From contig JAFVWD010000088.1 of NCBI GenBank assembly GCA_017501865.1, positions 1 through 7,296 on the forward strand: a stretch of DNA of 7,296 bases. The letters run 5' to 3'. Under the pieces are notes generated by a model. The model was given only the letters and a program-made list of their open reading frames with translations. It searched no databases and had not been told where the DNA came from. Below are positions 5,802 through 7,296 of this stretch, piece after piece. Source of the DNA: Clostridia bacterium (GTDB lineage: Bacteria; Bacillota; Clostridia; Oscillospirales; Acutalibacteraceae). How positions within the stretch are numbered: the first letter of the stretch is position 1; the number at the start of each line of letters is the position of its first letter. A program made the position numbers and the translations under genes.

Positions 5802-6276
5802 TTTAGAAAAAATGTGTAATCTGCATTACAGATATGTAAAGGGGTATGCATTATCTTTGTGTCTGAATGAGACATTGGCTGAAGATATAACGCAGGAAAC
5901 TTTTTATAATGCAATTAAGAAGATAGACACATTTAAAAATGACTGTAAAATTGAAACCTGGCTTTGCAGCATTGCAAAAAATATTTTCCTTAATCAGAAA
6001 AGAAAGAAGCAAACAGAAAATATTTTAGATTACCCCAATTTAGTTGCAGACAGTAACATAGAAGAAAATGTTATTAAAGACGAAAATGTAAGAAGAATTT
6101 TAACCGAAGCCGTTAAATTAGAGACACCCTATAAGGAAGTTTTTTATATGAAGTCTTTAGGCGATATGCCATACTCGACTATTGCAGATGTGTTTGGAAA
6201 AACAGAAAACTGGGCGAGAGTTACTTACTTCAGAGCAAAAAAACAAATAGAAGAAAGGATGAGTAGTGATGAGTAA
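5794..6276 (+). CDS. ECF-type RNA polymerase sigma factor
   Basis: Small sigma-70 family factor, 160 aa from TTG at 5794. This start is chosen because AAAGGGG (5779-5785) lies 8 nt upstream and because family members begin close to the DDLEKMCNLHYRYV segment; ATG at 5776 has no properly spaced ribosome site and would add six residues. Region 2 spans about 5-72: the core-binding part includes LAEDITQETFYNAIKKI, and the promoter-melting part ends in WLCSIAKNIFLNQKRKK. Region 4 spans about 103-156: TPYKEVFYMKSLGDMPYSTIADVFGKTENWARVTYFRAKKQI, split by the usual helix-turn-helix turn. No extra C-terminal domain is present. It directs polymerase to stress- or envelope-type promoters and should be held inactive by the next gene's product, whose start overlaps it by 8 nt. 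The exact ECF group is not determined. Confidence 0.92.
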   Translation: MDDLEKMCNLHYRYVKGYALSLCLNETLAEDITQETFYNAIKKIDTFKNDCKIETWLCSIAKNIFLNQKRKKQTENILDYPNLVADSNIEENVIKDENVRRILTEAVKLETPYKEVFYMKSLGDMPYSTIADVFGKTENWARVTYFRAKKQIEERMSSDE

Positions 6277-7249
6277 AATAAATTGTTCTTTAATTAAAGA
6301 TTTATTACCACTTTATATTGATGACCTTTGCAGTAAGGAAACCACAGAAATTGTAAGCAACCACCTTGAAATCTGCGAGGATTGTAACAAAGAATATGAA
6401 ACGCTTAAAACCGAGCCGAAAGTAAAACCGCAACAGGACAATTCACAGGAGTTAATTAAAAAGGTGAATAAGAAATTCGGTAAGGATAAAAAATGGGCAG
6501 TAATTAAAACTGTTTCAATTATTCTTGCGATAATTATTGTTGCAGGGGTTGTTGCGTTTTTTAAAGTGCCACTTTACGTAGCAAAAGAGGCGTTTCAAGA
6601 TTCGGGTGTCAGTTATCCCGAAAATTATGAAACCTGGGAAATTGGTAGTAAAGAAAAAAAGAATTTCTCACACAAGGCGGTTGATATGTATATTAACGAA
6701 AACTTTGGTAAATACGAAGTGAGTGATAACGGACAGAGTTTAGTGTTTAAGTATGAAGATGGCAAGAAAAGTATTGTGTATTATACAGGACTTGAAAGTA
6801 TTCCTTCGTGGGATGAAGATGAAAATGTGTTAAAGGATATGTATGACTCATACCATATGTTGCCGTCGGTTATAAAACGAGGTCTGGAGAATTTAGGTGT
6901 AAATACCGAGGTTGCTTTAGGTTACGACAGAAACGTATGCAAAACTTTAATAAAAACAGCACCACCGGAAGTAAAGTTTTTCTACTCTTATGATTCTTAC
7001 GCAACAGCTTGTGCTTACTATGGTTGCTTCAATCACATTATGCCTTATGCAACTAATTCAGAATATTATCTTTTAGCTGAAAATGATGAGTTTTCTGTGT
7101 GGGGTTGGACGAGATTTACCGAGGATTTTAATACTTATCTGTTGGAATTTCAATCAAAGAAGGATTTAAGAAAAAGTTCTACGATAAGTGTTTCCGGTTT
7201 CACAAAGGAAGAAGCGCAAGAGATATTTAAATATGTAGTTATGAAATAA
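6269..7249 (+). CDS. Membrane anti-sigma factor with N-terminal zinc finger
   Basis: Anti-sigma factor for the upstream ECF sigma, 326 aa from ATG at 6269, which has AAAGGA 9 nt upstream; an in-frame GTG directly before it (6266) is an equal alternative. The N-terminal zinc-finger (ZAS/zf-HC2) domain covers about 1-45: C6, the DLLPLYIDDL helix, and H32-x3-C36-x2-C39, all four usual zinc ligands present. A charged linker leads to one membrane segment (about 76-98, WAVIKTVSII and so on), so the sigma-binding end is cytoplasmic and residues ~99-326 are outside. That 230-residue outer domain has no fold I recognise; it is rich in Tyr and acidic residues and holds three cysteines (C224, C248, C253). 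The pair forms one operon; release by proteolysis or by outer-domain ligand binding is inferred from the family. Confidence 0.88.
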   Translation: MSKINCSLIKDLLPLYIDDLCSKETTEIVSNHLEICEDCNKEYETLKTEPKVKPQQDNSQELIKKVNKKFGKDKKWAVIKTVSIILAIIIVAGVVAFFKVPLYVAKEAFQDSGVSYPENYETWEIGSKEKKNFSHKAVDMYINENFGKYEVSDNGQSLVFKYEDGKKSIVYYTGLESIPSWDEDENVLKDMYDSYHMLPSVIKRGLENLGVNTEVALGYDRNVCKTLIKTAPPEVKFFYSYDSYATACAYYGCFNHIMPYATNSEYYLLAENDEFSVWGWTRFTEDFNTYLLEFQSKKDLRKSSTISVSGFTKEEAQEIFKYVVMK

Positions 7250-7254
7250 AACAA

Positions 7255-7291
7255 TTGCCCCACAACATTTTTTAAAAATGTTGTGGGGCAA
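7255..7291. terminator. 37-bp palindrome after the anti-sigma gene, likely terminator
   Basis: TTGCCCCACAACATTTTT (7255-7272) and its exact complement (7274-7291) flank a single base; in RNA the A/T centre would open to form the loop. It starts 5 nt after the stop codon, the normal place for an intrinsic terminator. No T-run follows on the plus strand before the window ends. Read leftward, the stem is followed by TTGTTTTATTT, so it may chiefly end a convergent gene beyond the right edge. Confidence 0.65.
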
Positions 7292-7296
7292 ATTAA

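Noticed and set aside
5666..5914. Minus-strand ORF of 82 codons overlapping the sigma promoter region and start
   Set aside because: It runs through the promoters, the hairpin and the start of the sigma gene on the opposite strand and shows no family features.

Overview
The window looks like chromosomal DNA of a low-G+C, Gram-positive-type Firmicute, most likely a Clostridia member of gut type. The grounds are AT-rich intergenic DNA, strong GGAGG-like ribosome sites, frequent TTG/GTG starts, a lipoprotein signal, and protein families typical of that class: a 7TM-type sensor kinase with a SARP-type response regulator, a VanZ-like protein, and a small ECF sigma factor with a zinc-finger anti-sigma factor. 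Species cannot be named from the sequence alone. No rRNA, tRNA, CRISPR array, insertion sequence or phage gene was seen.

Layout. (1) Positions 1-145: an intergenic region with a good rightward promoter, a good leftward promoter pointing off the left edge, and a 15-bp palindrome between them. (2) 146-2868, plus strand: a two-component operon of a 7TMR-DISM-type membrane histidine kinase and a receiver/winged-helix (SARP-like) response regulator, overlapping by 7 nt. (3) 2872-2913: a perfect 19-bp stem that serves as a shared bidirectional terminator for convergent operons and contains the last codons of the minus-strand operon. (4) 5592-2899, minus strand: endonuclease III (nth), an orphan oligopeptide-type substrate-binding lipoprotein, and a VanZ-family membrane protein. 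All three are joined by short overlaps. (5) 5593-5793: a dense divergent regulatory region. (6) 5794-7249, plus strand: an ECF sigma factor and its membrane anti-sigma factor, overlapping by 8 nt. (7) 7255-7291: a long palindrome at the right edge.

How the genes work together. The kinase probably reads an extracellular ligand through a jelly-roll-like domain and 7TM module and phosphorylates the regulator, which may control its own operon and the gene to the left. The sigma/anti-sigma pair is a second, independent envelope-signalling unit. The nth operon joins base-excision repair to two cell-surface proteins without an obvious functional link.

The most notable unexplained structure is the sigma-operon leader. 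A housekeeping-type extended -10 lies upstream of a second promoter-like pair (TGTAAC, 16 nt, TGTC) resembling an autoregulated ECF promoter. The spacer of that pair holds the left arm of a hairpin whose right arm reaches the first good ribosome site. That ribosome site serves a possible 14-codon leader ORF that overlaps the sigma start. The other genes belong to recognisable families; I see no clear evidence for a wholly new multi-gene system.
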